A stretch of DNA of 64,000 bases, from NCBI RefSeq assembly GCF_010669225.1, contig NZ_CP048627.1:620001-684000 (forward strand), read 5' to 3'. The DNA is from Megamonas funiformis (GTDB lineage Bacteria > Bacillota > Negativicutes > Selenomonadales > Selenomonadaceae). Positions 32,698-41,475 of the stretch are shown in pieces. The notes under the pieces are model-generated. The model was given only the letters and a program-made list of their open reading frames with translations. It was not told the origin of the DNA and ran no database searches. Position numbers and translations under genes: made by a program. How positions within the stretch are numbered: the stretch's first letter is position 1; every line of letters begins with the position of its first letter.

Positions 32698-32971
32698 GAT
32701 AATGAGATTATTTATAGTATATATCGTATCATTTTAACTTTGGTATCAATCAATGAAAAATTTAAATTAATGGTGGCTCAATATTACTATGTTAATTGAT
32801 GATGCACATATTTTACCAGCTAATTTTTTATAAAATCTTAATAACTACTGTGATTACTAACTTTATAGATTTATAACCAATATTTGCCATTTGCTGGTAA
32901 ATCTTTTTAAAGTCTTGCAATATTAATAGTTTATAACTATAATGTAATTAATAAATCCTAATAACATTAGG
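32698..32971 (+). promoter_or_regulatory. CRISPR leader with consensus promoter
   Basis: An AT-rich non-coding stretch directly before the first repeat. TTGCAA (32915-32920), 17 bases and TATAAT (32938-32943) form a strong promoter whose start would be near 32950, about 22 bases before repeat 1. A 9-bp inverted repeat TTTACCAGC (32812-32820) / GCTGGTAAA (32893-32901) lies upstream; the same TTTACCAGC appears near the int gene (24544-24552). Confidence 0.65.
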
Positions 32972-33528
32972 GATAAATATCAACAGGTGCTGTACGAAAA
33001 CAATTTTTTAGAAAATCCATTTAGAGAATACATATTAGATAAATATCAACAGGTGCTGTACGAAAACGCAGGAATATTTTCTTTTATTCTTTGTAAAATA
33101 CCAGATAAATATCAACAGGTGCTGTACGAAAACTTAGGTGTTCATGCTTCTAATCCTATGCACCAATTGATAAATATCAACAGGTGCTGTACGAAAACGC
33201 CATTAATCATTACCACCTTAATATCACTATTATTGGATAAATATCAACAGGTGCTGTACGAAAACGTAAGTTCACCGCCACCTATTACAAAACCGATAAC
33301 GGATAAATATCAACAGGTGCTGTACGAAAACCACTTTTTAAATATATGCAAGTGTTTTTTTTATTAGATAAATATCAACAGGTGCTGTACGAAAACCTAC
33401 AATACTTTACACGACTATTATTAGTGATAAATGATAAATATCAACAGGTGCTGTACGAATACCCTATACAATCATAATCTTCATTGGCACATACCCATGA
33501 TAAATATCAACAGATACTGTATAAAGAA
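32972..33528 (+). CRISPR. CRISPR array of nine repeats, no cas genes nearby
   Basis: Repeats of 30 bases (begin GATAAATATCAACAGGTGCT, end GTACGAAAAC) start at 32972, 33038, 33104, 33169, 33236, 33302, 33367, 33433 and 33499. The eight spacers are 35-37 bases and all different. Repeats 1-7 are identical; repeat 8 has one change and repeat 9 about six, marking the right side as the old, leader-distal end. The promoter on the left agrees with this. Repeat plus spacer length fits class 1 systems (type I-B or III range) better than type II, but the type is not determined. No cas gene is in the window. Confidence 0.9.
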
Positions 33529-33551
33529 AATTGAATATGTATTATTTGGAG

Positions 33552-33586
33552 TATGGCGGTTATTAATAAAAATACCGCCATATTTT
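33552..33586 (+). terminator. Terminator downstream of the CRISPR array
   Basis: TATGGCGGTTATT pairs with AATACCGCCATA (33571-33582) and is followed by TTTT. It would end the pre-crRNA about 24 bases after the last repeat. Confidence 0.75.
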
Positions 33587-33652
33587 GATATATAACTATT
33601 AGTCAAAACTAATTGATATCTTGTTATATTCATATATGGCGGTTAAAATTAA

Positions 33653-33675
33653 CGTACTGAAAACGTACTATTATA
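33653..33675 (+). repeat. Putative integrase arm-binding site, right end
   Basis: Matches the left-end site at 23398-23420 in 22 of 23 bases, same orientation, with two CGTACT units. It lies 95 bases inside the right attachment repeat. Confidence 0.6.
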
Positions 33676-33770
33676 AAAAGAACAGAAAAAAATAGAAATA
33701 TTTAAATATAAAATAGCCTATATTATATAGGAAGGAAAAAGATAAAAATAAGGTGAAATTTGATTAAAAA

Positions 33771-33813
33771 TATATGCTGAATAATTAAGAAATAAAGTCG
33801 TAGCCTTTTATTA
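33771..33813 (+). repeat. Right attachment site repeat (attR)
   Basis: Identical over 43 bases to 23324-23366, including the vestigial last codons of rpmA (TATGCTGAATAA). Confidence 0.92.
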
Positions 33814-33831
33814 AAAGGTTGCGGCTTTTTG
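33795..33831 (+). terminator. Displaced original rpmA terminator
   Basis: AAGTCGTAGCC pairs with GGTTGCGGCTT, then TTTGTTTT. It is the chromosomal-side counterpart of the terminator at 23348-23387. Between here and the ilvE promoter (33832-34004) the sequence is AT-rich with no gene. Confidence 0.8.
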
Positions 33832-34004
33832 TTTTACAATGATAAAATTTATTAGATATTTTATTTTACATTATTGGCGAAGTTTAAATAAAATAAATAT
33901 TATTTTATCCTTATTATAATAATTTATTAAGCTATAAAGATAGAATAATCAGCATAAAAAGTTGTTTTATTAGTAAAAAACATGTAAATATGTAAACTTT
34001 TTTC

Positions 34005-34033
34005 TTGACTATGTAATAGATAAGTTGTACAAT
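34005..34033 (+). promoter_or_regulatory. ilvE promoter
   Basis: TTGACT at 34005-34010, 17 bases, TACAAT at 34028-34033; the gene starts 31 bases later. No T-box or leader peptide is visible. Confidence 0.8.
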
Positions 34034-34063
34034 GAATACACTATCAATTAGGGAGATGTAATT

Positions 34064-35131
34064 ATGGTTAAATTTGTTGAAACAAAAACATTAAAAGAAA
34101 AAGTTGATGTTTCCACTATTGGTTTTGGAACACATTTTACAGATTATATGTTTGAAATGACTTATGATGAAGGTCAAGGCTGGCATGATGCTCAGATTGT
34201 ACCTTACGAAGAAATAAAAGTTAGCCCAGCAAATGCAACACTTCATTATGGTCAGGCTATTTTTGAAGGTATGAAAGCTTTCCGTCAGGGAAAAGATGTA
34301 GTTATTTTCCGTACTAAAGACCATTTAAATCGTTTAAATAATTCAGCTCGTATTCTTGATATTCCACCAATTGATGTTGATTTAGTATATGATGCTCTTC
34401 ATCAATTAATCACTATTGAAAAAGATTGGGTACCAAATAAAAAAGGTCAGAGCCTTTATATTCGTCCATTCATCTTTGCAGATGATCCATTCTTAGGTGT
34501 TAGCGTATCTAAAAGATATAAATTCTATATCATTCTTTCTCCAGTAGCTGCTTACTATGCACATGGATTTGCTCCAGTAAAAATCATGGTAGAAGATACA
34601 TATGTTCGTGCAACAAAAGGTGGTTTAGGTGAAGCAAAAACTCCAGCTAACTATGCAGCAAGCCTCCATGCAGGTCTTGAAGCTCACAAAAATGGTTATG
34701 ACCAAGTATTGTGGTTAGATGGCGTACATCGTAAATACATCGGTGAAGTTGGTTCTATGAACATTTTATTCAAAATTGATGGTAAAATCGTAACTCCTGC
34801 TTTAGATGGTACTATTTTAAATGGTATTACAAGAAGAACTGTTCTTGCTGTAGCTAAAGAATGGGGCATAGAAGTAGAAGAACGTCCTATTACTATTGAT
34901 GAATTAGTAGAAGACTACGAAAATGGTAAATTAGAAGAAGTATTCGGTTCTGGTACAGCAGCTGTAATTTCCCCTGTTGGTGTACTCGGCTATAAAGATA
35001 AAGTAATGACTATCAATGATGGCAAAATTGGACCATTTGCTCAAAAAATGTTCAATTATATCACAGGACTTCAAAGCGGTGAAGAAAAAGATATTCATGG
35101 CTTCATTGATAAAGTAACAACTGTAGACTAA
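34064..35131 (+). CDS. ilvE: Branched-chain amino acid aminotransferase
   Basis: A 355-residue class IV PLP enzyme interconverting Val, Leu and Ile with their keto acids. Motifs: LHYGQAIFEGMKAFR near residue 66, VRATKGGLGEAKTPANYAASL with the PLP lysine, and VFGSGTAAVISPVG near the C-terminus. GGGAGATG precedes ATG 34064. It is a single-gene transcript closed by a terminator. Confidence 0.93.
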   Translation: MVKFVETKTLKEKVDVSTIGFGTHFTDYMFEMTYDEGQGWHDAQIVPYEEIKVSPANATLHYGQAIFEGMKAFRQGKDVVIFRTKDHLNRLNNSARILDIPPIDVDLVYDALHQLITIEKDWVPNKKGQSLYIRPFIFADDPFLGVSVSKRYKFYIILSPVAAYYAHGFAPVKIMVEDTYVRATKGGLGEAKTPANYAASLHAGLEAHKNGYDQVLWLDGVHRKYIGEVGSMNILFKIDGKIVTPALDGTILNGITRRTVLAVAKEWGIEVEERPITIDELVEDYENGKLEEVFGSGTAAVISPVGVLGYKDKVMTINDGKIGPFAQKMFNYITGLQSGEEKDIHGFIDKVTTVD

Positions 35132-35153
35132 TTTTCTTAAAGATATAAAATAT

Positions 35154-35194
35154 AAAAAAGCTCTCGAGAGATTATTTTTTTCGGGGGCTTTTTT
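35154..35194 (+). terminator. ilvE terminator
   Basis: AAAAAAGCTCTCGA with the complementary TCGGGGGCTTTTTT; a long T-tail follows. Confidence 0.75.
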
Positions 35195-35222
35195 GTTTTA
35201 AATTTGTCATATAATACTTTAG

Positions 35223-35252
35223 TTGAAAGCTTTTTTGAGAAAATGTTATAAT
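35223..35252 (+). promoter_or_regulatory. Promoter of fur-hemZ
   Basis: TTGAAA at 35223-35228, 18 bases, TATAAT at 35247-35252. Confidence 0.7.
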
Positions 35253-35338
35253 AATCATAATAAAAACTTTGTAATATAAGTATATTTTTGCTAAAATATA
35301 TATATTTGAAACTAACAGAGATTAAAGGAGGGTTTTTA

Positions 35339-35803
35339 GTGCCTGTAAAAATAACTATGGAGGATTTAAAGCAAAAGTTAGCGGGTCCTCAATATAAATT
35401 AACTCCTCAAAGAAAAATAGTATTGCAGATTTTTTTAGATAGACCTAGCCAGCACTTAAGCGCTGAAGATGTGCATTTTATTTTAAAAGAACAAAAATGC
35501 GAAATTGGTTTAGCTACAGTATATCGTAGTTTAGAATTATTGAGCGACTTAAATATTTTAAACTATCTCGATTTTGGCGATGGTTGTCGTCGTTATGAAT
35601 TAAATGATGCAAGTCCTAATGAACATCAACATCATCATTTAATTTGTGTAGAATGTGGCAAAGTATTAGAATTCACAGATGACCTTTTAGGTAATCTTGA
35701 AGAAAAAATAGAAGATACATGCAAATTTAAAATTGTAGACCATCAGTTAAAATTCTTTGGTTATTGTGAAGATTGTCAGAAAAAGCGTGAATTGAAATCG
35801 TGA
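35339..35803 (+). CDS. Fur-family metal-dependent regulator
   Basis: About 154 residues. The N-terminal winged helix (LTPQRKIVLQIFLDRPSQHLSAEDVHFIL...IGLATVYRSLELL) is typical of Fur/PerR. The metal and zinc sites are in HQHHHLICVECGKVLEF and CEDCQ, giving two CxxC pairs. It starts at GTG 35339 with AAAGGAGGG 6 bases upstream. HQHHHLICVECGK is closer to Fur/Zur than to PerR, but which metal it senses cannot be decided. It overlaps hemZ by 4 bases, tying metal sensing to haem synthesis. Confidence 0.88.
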   Translation: MPVKITMEDLKQKLAGPQYKLTPQRKIVLQIFLDRPSQHLSAEDVHFILKEQKCEIGLATVYRSLELLSDLNILNYLDFGDGCRRYELNDASPNEHQHHHLICVECGKVLEFTDDLLGNLEEKIEDTCKFKIVDHQLKFFGYCEDCQKKRELKS

Positions 35804-37290
35804 AAATAAAAACATTTTATTTAAATAGTACAAAAGAAATTATTGTAAAAATAGTAAAAGAGATTTTAGTATTATTTAAAGTAGAAATAAATGATGCAAA
35901 TGATACTATTTTCGATTACGATGAATTGAAAATAGAAAATATATATGATGATGTGGCTTTAAATGGTGTAAAAACAGTCTTGACTTTGCGTAAAGATGAA
36001 AAATTATGGACTTATACAAGACAAAGCTTTTTACATGATGATGAAAGTGTAAAAGCAGGGACTAATCGTTTAATTAAATTAAATTTATATCATATCTTTT
36101 GCGAAGATTTACAAGCTAAAAAAGCTCCTTGGGGAATACTTCATGGAGTTAGACCAACAAAAATCGTACACCGTTTAATGGAGCAAGGATTAGACCGTCA
36201 AGGTGTGATAGGACGTTTACAAGATGATTATGAGGTACAAATAGATAAAGCAAATCTAATCACAGATATTGCTTATTTACAATTACCTTTTTTAGCAAAG
36301 GCAAATGACCCAAAACTTATCAGTGTTTATGTAGGAATTCCATTTTGCCCATCACGTTGTTTATATTGTTCTTTTCCTTCAAGTATATTGCCAAGTAGCG
36401 AGATGACTCGCAAATATTTGCAGACTTTAAATTATGAAATTACTAAAATTAAAGCTTTAATAGAACAATATGATTTTAAAGTACAAAGTATTTATGTAGG
36501 TGGAGGCACTCCTACAAGTTTAAATGAAAATGATTTTGATGATTTATTATCTTTAGTGGCTAAATCATTTAAAGGCGATTATGTTGAAGAGTTCACTGTG
36601 GAAGCAGGCAGACCTGATTCTTTAAGTCTTGAAAAAGCAAAATCCATAGTAAAATATGGTGCAGATAGAGTTAGTGTAAATCCACAGACAATGCAAGATA
36701 GAACATTATCTTTAATTGGCAGAAAACATACTTCAGCAGATATTTTGCGTGCATTTAAACAAGTGCGTCAAGCTGGTATAAAGCATGTGAATACTGATTT
36801 AATCATTGGACTTCCTGGAGAAGATATAAAAGATGCTAAAGATACGATTAATAAAGTAATTGATTTAGCTCCAGATGATATAACTTTGCATGCTTTGGCA
36901 CTAAAAAAAGGTTCAGAATTAAAGCTTATAAGAGATAATATTGTTTTGCCTGATGATGAAACGGTTCAAGCTATGGCTAAGATAATGACAACTGCTATTG
37001 ATGAATATGGTTTAATTCCATATTATATTTATCGTCAAGGATATATGAGTGGTCAATTAGAAAATGTAGGTTATAGCAAAAAGGGTCAAGAAGGCATTTA
37101 TAATATTCAAATAATGGGTGAACGTCAGACTATTTTAGGTGTTGGCGGTGCAGCAACTAGTAAGATTACTTATCCAGGTAAGAGATTACAAACATCATTT
37201 AATGCAAAAGATTTATATACTTATTTAAATAGTATAGATAAATATATTGAACGCCGAGCAATGCTTTTAAAAGAAGCTTATGGCGATTAA
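35800..37290 (+). CDS. hemZ: HemZ, radical SAM coproporphyrinogen dehydrogenase family
   Basis: A 496-residue protein. Residues 1-150 are the HemZ-specific N-terminal region ending APWGILHGVRPTKI. The radical SAM core starts with YVGIPFCPSRCLYCSF (CxxxCxxC), then YVGGGTPTSL and TVEAGRPDS. It is thought to act in anaerobic haem synthesis, although not all HemZ proteins have been shown to do so. It starts at GTG 35800 inside the end of the Fur-family gene (GTGA overlap). Confidence 0.88.
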   Translation: MKIKTFYLNSTKEIIVKIVKEILVLFKVEINDANDTIFDYDELKIENIYDDVALNGVKTVLTLRKDEKLWTYTRQSFLHDDESVKAGTNRLIKLNLYHIFCEDLQAKKAPWGILHGVRPTKIVHRLMEQGLDRQGVIGRLQDDYEVQIDKANLITDIAYLQLPFLAKANDPKLISVYVGIPFCPSRCLYCSFPSSILPSSEMTRKYLQTLNYEITKIKALIEQYDFKVQSIYVGGGTPTSLNENDFDDLLSLVAKSFKGDYVEEFTVEAGRPDSLSLEKAKSIVKYGADRVSVNPQTMQDRTLSLIGRKHTSADILRAFKQVRQAGIKHVNTDLIIGLPGEDIKDAKDTINKVIDLAPDDITLHALALKKGSELKLIRDNIVLPDDETVQAMAKIMTTAIDEYGLIPYYIYRQGYMSGQLENVGYSKKGQEGIYNIQIMGERQTILGVGGAATSKITYPGKRLQTSFNAKDLYTYLNSIDKYIERRAMLLKEAYGD

Positions 37291-37314
37291 AAATATGTAG
37301 AGGTGATATTTTAT

Positions 37315-38577
37315 ATGTTGACAAAAGCTCCTCGTGGAACGAAAGACATACTTCCAGATAAAGTAGGAAATTGGTTATATCTTGAAAATTTAATTAGAAA
37401 ATTATGCGGTCAATATGGTTACCGTGAAATCAGAACACCTATTTTTGAGCATACTGAATTATTCCAACGTGGTATTGGTGAAACTACTGATGTTGTAGAA
37501 AAAGAAATGTATACTTTCACAGATAGAGGTAATAGAAGTATTACTCTTCGTCCTGAAAATACAGCAGCAGCAGTACGCTCTTACTTAGAAAATAAATTAT
37601 ATGCAGATACAAATTTATGCAAATTATTCTACATCGGTTCAATGTTTAGATATGACCGCCCACAAGCTGGTCGTTATCGTGAATTCCATCAGTTTGGTGT
37701 AGAAGCTTTAGGTGAAGCAAATCCAGCAGTTGATGCTGAAATCATTTCTTTAGCTGTACAGTTCCTAAAAGATTTAGGGCTTAAAGATATAAAATTATTA
37801 TTAAACTCTGTAGGTTGTCCAAAATGTAGACCTGTATATCGTCAAAGATTACAAGAATTTTTCAAACCTGTAATTGATGAGATGTGTGATGATTGTAAAT
37901 CTCGTTATGATAGAAATCCAATGCGTCTTTTAGATTGCAAAAATGAAAAATGTAAAGAATTGGCGCAAGATGCTCCTGCTATTACTGATTGTCTTTGCGA
38001 TGAATGTAATGATCATTTCCATAAAGTACAAGAATTCTTAACAGCTGCTGGTATAGAATTTGAATTAGACCCAGGTCTTGTACGTGGTCTTGATTATTAT
38101 ACTAAGACTGCATTTGAATTAAAATATGTACCACTTGGTGCTCAATCTGCCGTTTTAGGTGGTGGACGCTATGATGGCCTTATTGAAGAATGTGGCGGTA
38201 AATCTACACCTGCTGTAGGTTTTGCTACAGGTCTTGAAAGAGTATTGCTCGCTCTTGAAATGCAGAATTTATTACCTGAAACTAATTATGATACAGATGT
38301 ATTTATTGTAGCTTTAGGTGATACTGTACAGGCAAAAGCCTTTGAAATTTTAGCTAATTTGCGTAGAGGTGGATTTAAAGCTGCTATGGACTTTGCAGGA
38401 CGTAGTATGAAAGCTCAAATGAAACAAGCAAATAAAGCTAATGCAAAATTCACTATTATCTTAGGTGAAGATGAATTGCAAGCAAATTCTGTTGTACTTA
38501 AAAATATGAATGAAAGTACACAAGAAACAATCTCTATAGATGAATTGCTTAATAAACTCACTACATTAACAAAATAA
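37315..38577 (+). CDS. hisS: Histidyl-tRNA synthetase
   Basis: A 420-residue class II synthetase. APRGTKDILPDK at the N-terminus, motif 2 FRYDRPQAGRYREFHQFGVE, the histidine signatures LVRGLDYYT and GGGRYDGL, and a C-terminal anticodon-binding domain (YDTDVFIVALG...). ATG 37315 has GAGGTGA upstream. aspS follows after 22 bases, the usual hisS-aspS pair. No T-box leader is seen. Confidence 0.95.
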   Translation: MLTKAPRGTKDILPDKVGNWLYLENLIRKLCGQYGYREIRTPIFEHTELFQRGIGETTDVVEKEMYTFTDRGNRSITLRPENTAAAVRSYLENKLYADTNLCKLFYIGSMFRYDRPQAGRYREFHQFGVEALGEANPAVDAEIISLAVQFLKDLGLKDIKLLLNSVGCPKCRPVYRQRLQEFFKPVIDEMCDDCKSRYDRNPMRLLDCKNEKCKELAQDAPAITDCLCDECNDHFHKVQEFLTAAGIEFELDPGLVRGLDYYTKTAFELKYVPLGAQSAVLGGGRYDGLIEECGGKSTPAVGFATGLERVLLALEMQNLLPETNYDTDVFIVALGDTVQAKAFEILANLRRGGFKAAMDFAGRSMKAQMKQANKANAKFTIILGEDELQANSVVLKNMNESTQETISIDELLNKLTTLTK

Positions 38578-38599
38578 TTATTGAGGTGGAATTAGTAAA

Positions 38600-40402
38600 A
38601 TGGAAACAATGGAAGGTATGAAAAGAACTCACCATTGTGGTGAACTTCGTGCCACAAACGAAGGTCAAGAAGTAGTATTATGCGGTTGGGTATCTCACCG
38701 TCGTGACCATGGTGGACTTATTTTTATTGATTTACGTGATAGAAGTGGCCTTGTTCAGCTCGTTTTTGCTGAAGATAAAATTGGTGCAGACCAATTTCCA
38801 AAAGCAGAATCCCTTCGTTCTGAATTCGTAGTAGCTGTACGTGGTAAAGTTTCTTTACGTGATAAAGAAACAATAAATCCAAATATGGAAACTGGCGAAA
38901 TTGAAATTTATGCTGAAGAATTACGTATTTTAAATAAAGCATTAACTCCTCCATTCTATATTCAAGATGGTATTGATGTTGATGAAAACGTTCGTTTAAA
39001 ATATCGTTATTTAGACCTTCGCCGTCCTGAAATGCAGAAAAATATCATGCTTCGTCATCGCGTTACAAAATTAATGCGTGATTACTTTGATGAACATGGT
39101 TTCTTAGAAATTGAAACACCAATGCTTACAAAGAGTACTCCAGAAGGTGCACGTGACTATTTAGTTCCTAGCCGTGTAAATCCTGGTAAATTCTATGCAT
39201 TACCACAATCTCCACAGATTTTCAAACAGTTATTAATGGTAGCTGGCTATGAAAAATATTTCCAAATCGTACGTTGCTTCCGTGATGAAGACTTACGTGC
39301 TGACCGTCAGCCTGAATTCACTCAGCTTGATATTGAAATGTCCTTCGTTGACCAAGATTATATCTTAAACTTAATGGAAGGTTTAGTATCTGGCTTATTT
39401 GAAAAAACTATCGGCGAAAAAGTACAGACTCCATTCTTACGTATGACTTGGGACGAAGCTATGGAAAGATATGGTTCTGATAAACCAGATATCCGTTTTG
39501 GTATGGAACTCATGGATATTTCCGAATACGTTAAAGGCTCTGACTTTAAAGTATTTAAATCTGTACTTGATAATGGCGGACAGGTTAAAGTTATCAAAGT
39601 TGATGGCTATGCAAATATTCCTCGCCGTGAACTTGATGGTCTTGTAGAATATGCTCAAAGATATGGTGCAAAAGGTTTAGCATGGATTCAGTACACTGAA
39701 ATAGAAATCAAATCTCCATTCAAAAAATTCTACAGTGAAGAAACATTCCAGAAAATTAAAGAAGCAACTAATGCTCAAACAGGCGATTTATTACTCGTAG
39801 TTGCAGATAAACCACTTGTAGTAGCTCAAGCTCTTGGCGAATTACGTCTTGAAATGGGCCGTCGTCGTGGTCTTATTAACGAAAACGAATATAAATTCCT
39901 TTGGGTTGTTGACTTCCCTATGTTTGAATATGATGAAGAAAACAAACGTTGGAAAGCTATGCATCATCCATTCACAGCACCACGTGATGAAGATGTACAA
40001 TATCTCACAACTGACCCAGGTCGCGTAAAAGCAAAAGCATATGATATGGTATTAAATGGCGTAGAAATCGGTGGCGGTAGCCTTCGTATTTACAACAGCG
40101 ATACTCAAGAAAAAGTATTTGAAGCAATCGGCTTAACTCCAGAACAAGCTCATGAAAAATTCGGCTTTATGCTTGATGCCTTCAAATATGGTACTCCTCC
40201 ACATGGCGGACTTGCATTTGGTCTTGACCGTATGGTTATGCTCATGGCTAAACGTAATTCTATTCGTGATGTTATTCCATTCCCTAAAACTCAAAGTGCT
40301 GGTTGCTTGATGACACAAGCTCCTTCTGAAGTTGATGCAAAACAGTTACGTGAACTTTCTATTCGTACTGCTGTAGCTCCTAAGAAAAAAGCTGAAAACT
40401 AA
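38600..40402 (+). CDS. aspS: Aspartyl-tRNA synthetase
   Basis: A 600-residue class II synthetase of bacterial type. The OB-fold anticodon domain (HCGELRATNEGQEVVLCGWVSHRRDHGGLIFIDLRDRSG) comes first, then the catalytic core with FRDEDLRADRQPEFTQLDIE, the bacterial GAD insert, and the C-terminal GGLAFGLDRMVMLM. GAGGTGG precedes ATG 38600. Whether it also charges tRNA-Asn cannot be told from the sequence alone. Confidence 0.95.
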   Translation: METMEGMKRTHHCGELRATNEGQEVVLCGWVSHRRDHGGLIFIDLRDRSGLVQLVFAEDKIGADQFPKAESLRSEFVVAVRGKVSLRDKETINPNMETGEIEIYAEELRILNKALTPPFYIQDGIDVDENVRLKYRYLDLRRPEMQKNIMLRHRVTKLMRDYFDEHGFLEIETPMLTKSTPEGARDYLVPSRVNPGKFYALPQSPQIFKQLLMVAGYEKYFQIVRCFRDEDLRADRQPEFTQLDIEMSFVDQDYILNLMEGLVSGLFEKTIGEKVQTPFLRMTWDEAMERYGSDKPDIRFGMELMDISEYVKGSDFKVFKSVLDNGGQVKVIKVDGYANIPRRELDGLVEYAQRYGAKGLAWIQYTEIEIKSPFKKFYSEETFQKIKEATNAQTGDLLLVVADKPLVVAQALGELRLEMGRRRGLINENEYKFLWVVDFPMFEYDEENKRWKAMHHPFTAPRDEDVQYLTTDPGRVKAKAYDMVLNGVEIGGGSLRIYNSDTQEKVFEAIGLTPEQAHEKFGFMLDAFKYGTPPHGGLAFGLDRMVMLMAKRNSIRDVIPFPKTQSAGCLMTQAPSEVDAKQLRELSIRTAVAPKKKAEN

Positions 40403-40457
40403 TTAGATAAATTAAAAAGAATGAATAATTTTAGCGATTAGCGAATTATTTATGATT

Positions 40458-40490
40458 AAAGAACAGACAATTTTGGTCTGTTCTTTTTTC
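40458..40490 (+). terminator. Terminator of hisS-aspS
   Basis: AAAGAACAGAC and complement GTCTGTTCTTTT with a short loop and T-rich tail. Confidence 0.85.
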
Positions 40491-40532
40491 TTTATATAGT
40501 ATTTTTATTATGAAATGATAGGAGGGTTTTTA

Positions 40533-41369
40533 ATGTTAAATCATGCTATGCGTTATGTAATAATTATTATTGGGTGTTTATTGGCTGCCGCTGCTTATAA
40601 TTTATTTTTAATACCGATGAATTTTTTATCTGGTGGTTTAGCAGGGATTGCCTTTATCTTGTATTATTTATTTAATTTGCCGATTGGGATAATGAACTTT
40701 TTGTTAAATATTCCTATTTTATATATTGCTTATCGTTATTTTGGCAGATTGTATTTTTTTGATACAATTTTAGGCACAATTTTATTTTCTGTTGCTTTGG
40801 ATTTAACAGCTTTTTTAAACGCTTATCCACCATTATCAGAACCGATGTTGTGTGCTATTGTAGGAGGTGTTATCTCAGGTATTGGCTTTGGTTTGATTTT
40901 CCGCAGTAATTGCAATACAGGCGGTGTAGATGTAATAGCAGCACTGATTAAAAAATTATATTCATATAATGTCGGAACGATGGTATTTGTTTTAGACTGT
41001 TTGATTATTTTATCTAGTGTATGGTTATTTGATTATAATATTGCAGTATACACTTTTATTTGTATGTATATAGGTGGTGTACTCACCAATAAGATGATTG
41101 ATGGTTTTAATATGCGAAAATCCATCATGATAATTACAGAAAAACCAGAAGCGATAGCAGATGCGATTATGATTGAATTAGATAGAGGAGTTACTTTTCT
41201 CTATGGACAGGGGGCATATACTAAAAATAATCGTAAAGTTATTTATGTAGTGATTACTATGCGACAGGTGAGTAGAATAAAAGAGCTAACTTTGGATATA
41301 GATAAAAATGCTTTCTTTATTATTTCTGATGCAAGAGAAGTAACAGGAGAAGGCTTTTCACATCACTGA
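40533..41369 (+). CDS. YitT-family membrane protein (DUF161/DUF2179)
   Basis: A 278-residue protein with five or six membrane segments (residues about 5-175), including the family signature NFLSGGLAGIAFIL and GFGLIFRSNCNTGGVDVIA. It ends in a cytoplasmic DUF2179 domain (KPEAIADAIMIELDRGVTFLYGQGAYTKNNRKVIYVVI). ATG 40533 has AGGAGGG upstream. The transport substrate is unknown. It is a single gene between two terminators. Confidence 0.85.
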   Translation: MLNHAMRYVIIIIGCLLAAAAYNLFLIPMNFLSGGLAGIAFILYYLFNLPIGIMNFLLNIPILYIAYRYFGRLYFFDTILGTILFSVALDLTAFLNAYPPLSEPMLCAIVGGVISGIGFGLIFRSNCNTGGVDVIAALIKKLYSYNVGTMVFVLDCLIILSSVWLFDYNIAVYTFICMYIGGVLTNKMIDGFNMRKSIMIITEKPEAIADAIMIELDRGVTFLYGQGAYTKNNRKVIYVVITMRQVSRIKELTLDIDKNAFFIISDAREVTGEGFSHH

Positions 41370-41386
41370 TAATTTTAGATAAAGAA

Positions 41387-41427
41387 AATAGCCATAACTC
41401 TAAGGGTTAAAGAGTTATGGCTTTTAT
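41387..41427. terminator. Bidirectional terminator between the YitT and Tat-protein genes
   Basis: GCCATAACTCT pairs with AGAGTTATGGC, flanked by As and Ts; it serves the converging genes. Confidence 0.75.
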
Positions 41428-41475
41428 ATAAATGACAATAAGAGGAGTCATTGGGATAGGTAAGAGTTTAATATT

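Larger units (their letters stand above)
23324..33813. mobile_element. Integrated 10.4 kb phage-satellite-like element (PICI-like or stripped prophage)
   Basis: Bounded by a perfect 43-bp direct repeat (23324-23366 and 33771-33813) at the 3' end of rpmA. Inside on the minus strand: integrase (frameshifted), Doc toxin, antitoxin and cI-like repressor. On the plus strand: cro-like repressor, Rha-like protein, small genes, excisionase-like protein, replication organizer with iterons, DnaB-type helicase and sigma-like regulator. It ends with a noncoding tract and a CRISPR array. There are no terminase, portal, capsid, tail, holin or lysin genes. The size, gene order and lack of structural genes fit a phage-inducible chromosomal island; a deleted prophage is the alternative. 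Confidence 0.85.

Noticed and set aside
32987-33367. A 126-residue open frame with repeated DKYQQVLYEN
   Set aside because: It is the CRISPR array read as protein. The period is near a multiple of three, so repeats stay in frame; the spacers are unrelated and there is no ribosome binding site.
32972-33528. Reading the direct repeats as replication iterons
   Set aside because: Repeats of 30 bases with unique 35-37-base spacers and decay at one end fit CRISPR, not iterons. A better iteron cluster lies at 28917-29023.
25331-33645. GGCGG/CCGCC motif as a special signal of the element
   Set aside because: It is frequent in the element's hairpins, but also occurs often in Gly-Gly codons elsewhere in the window, and I cannot compute the enrichment.
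23324-33813. Complete prophage
   Set aside because: No terminase, portal, capsid, tail, holin or lysin gene is present in the 10.4 kb.
37280-38600. T-box leaders before hisS or aspS
   Set aside because: The gaps are far too short and no T-box sequence is present; the same holds for ilvE, whose leader is about 25 bases.
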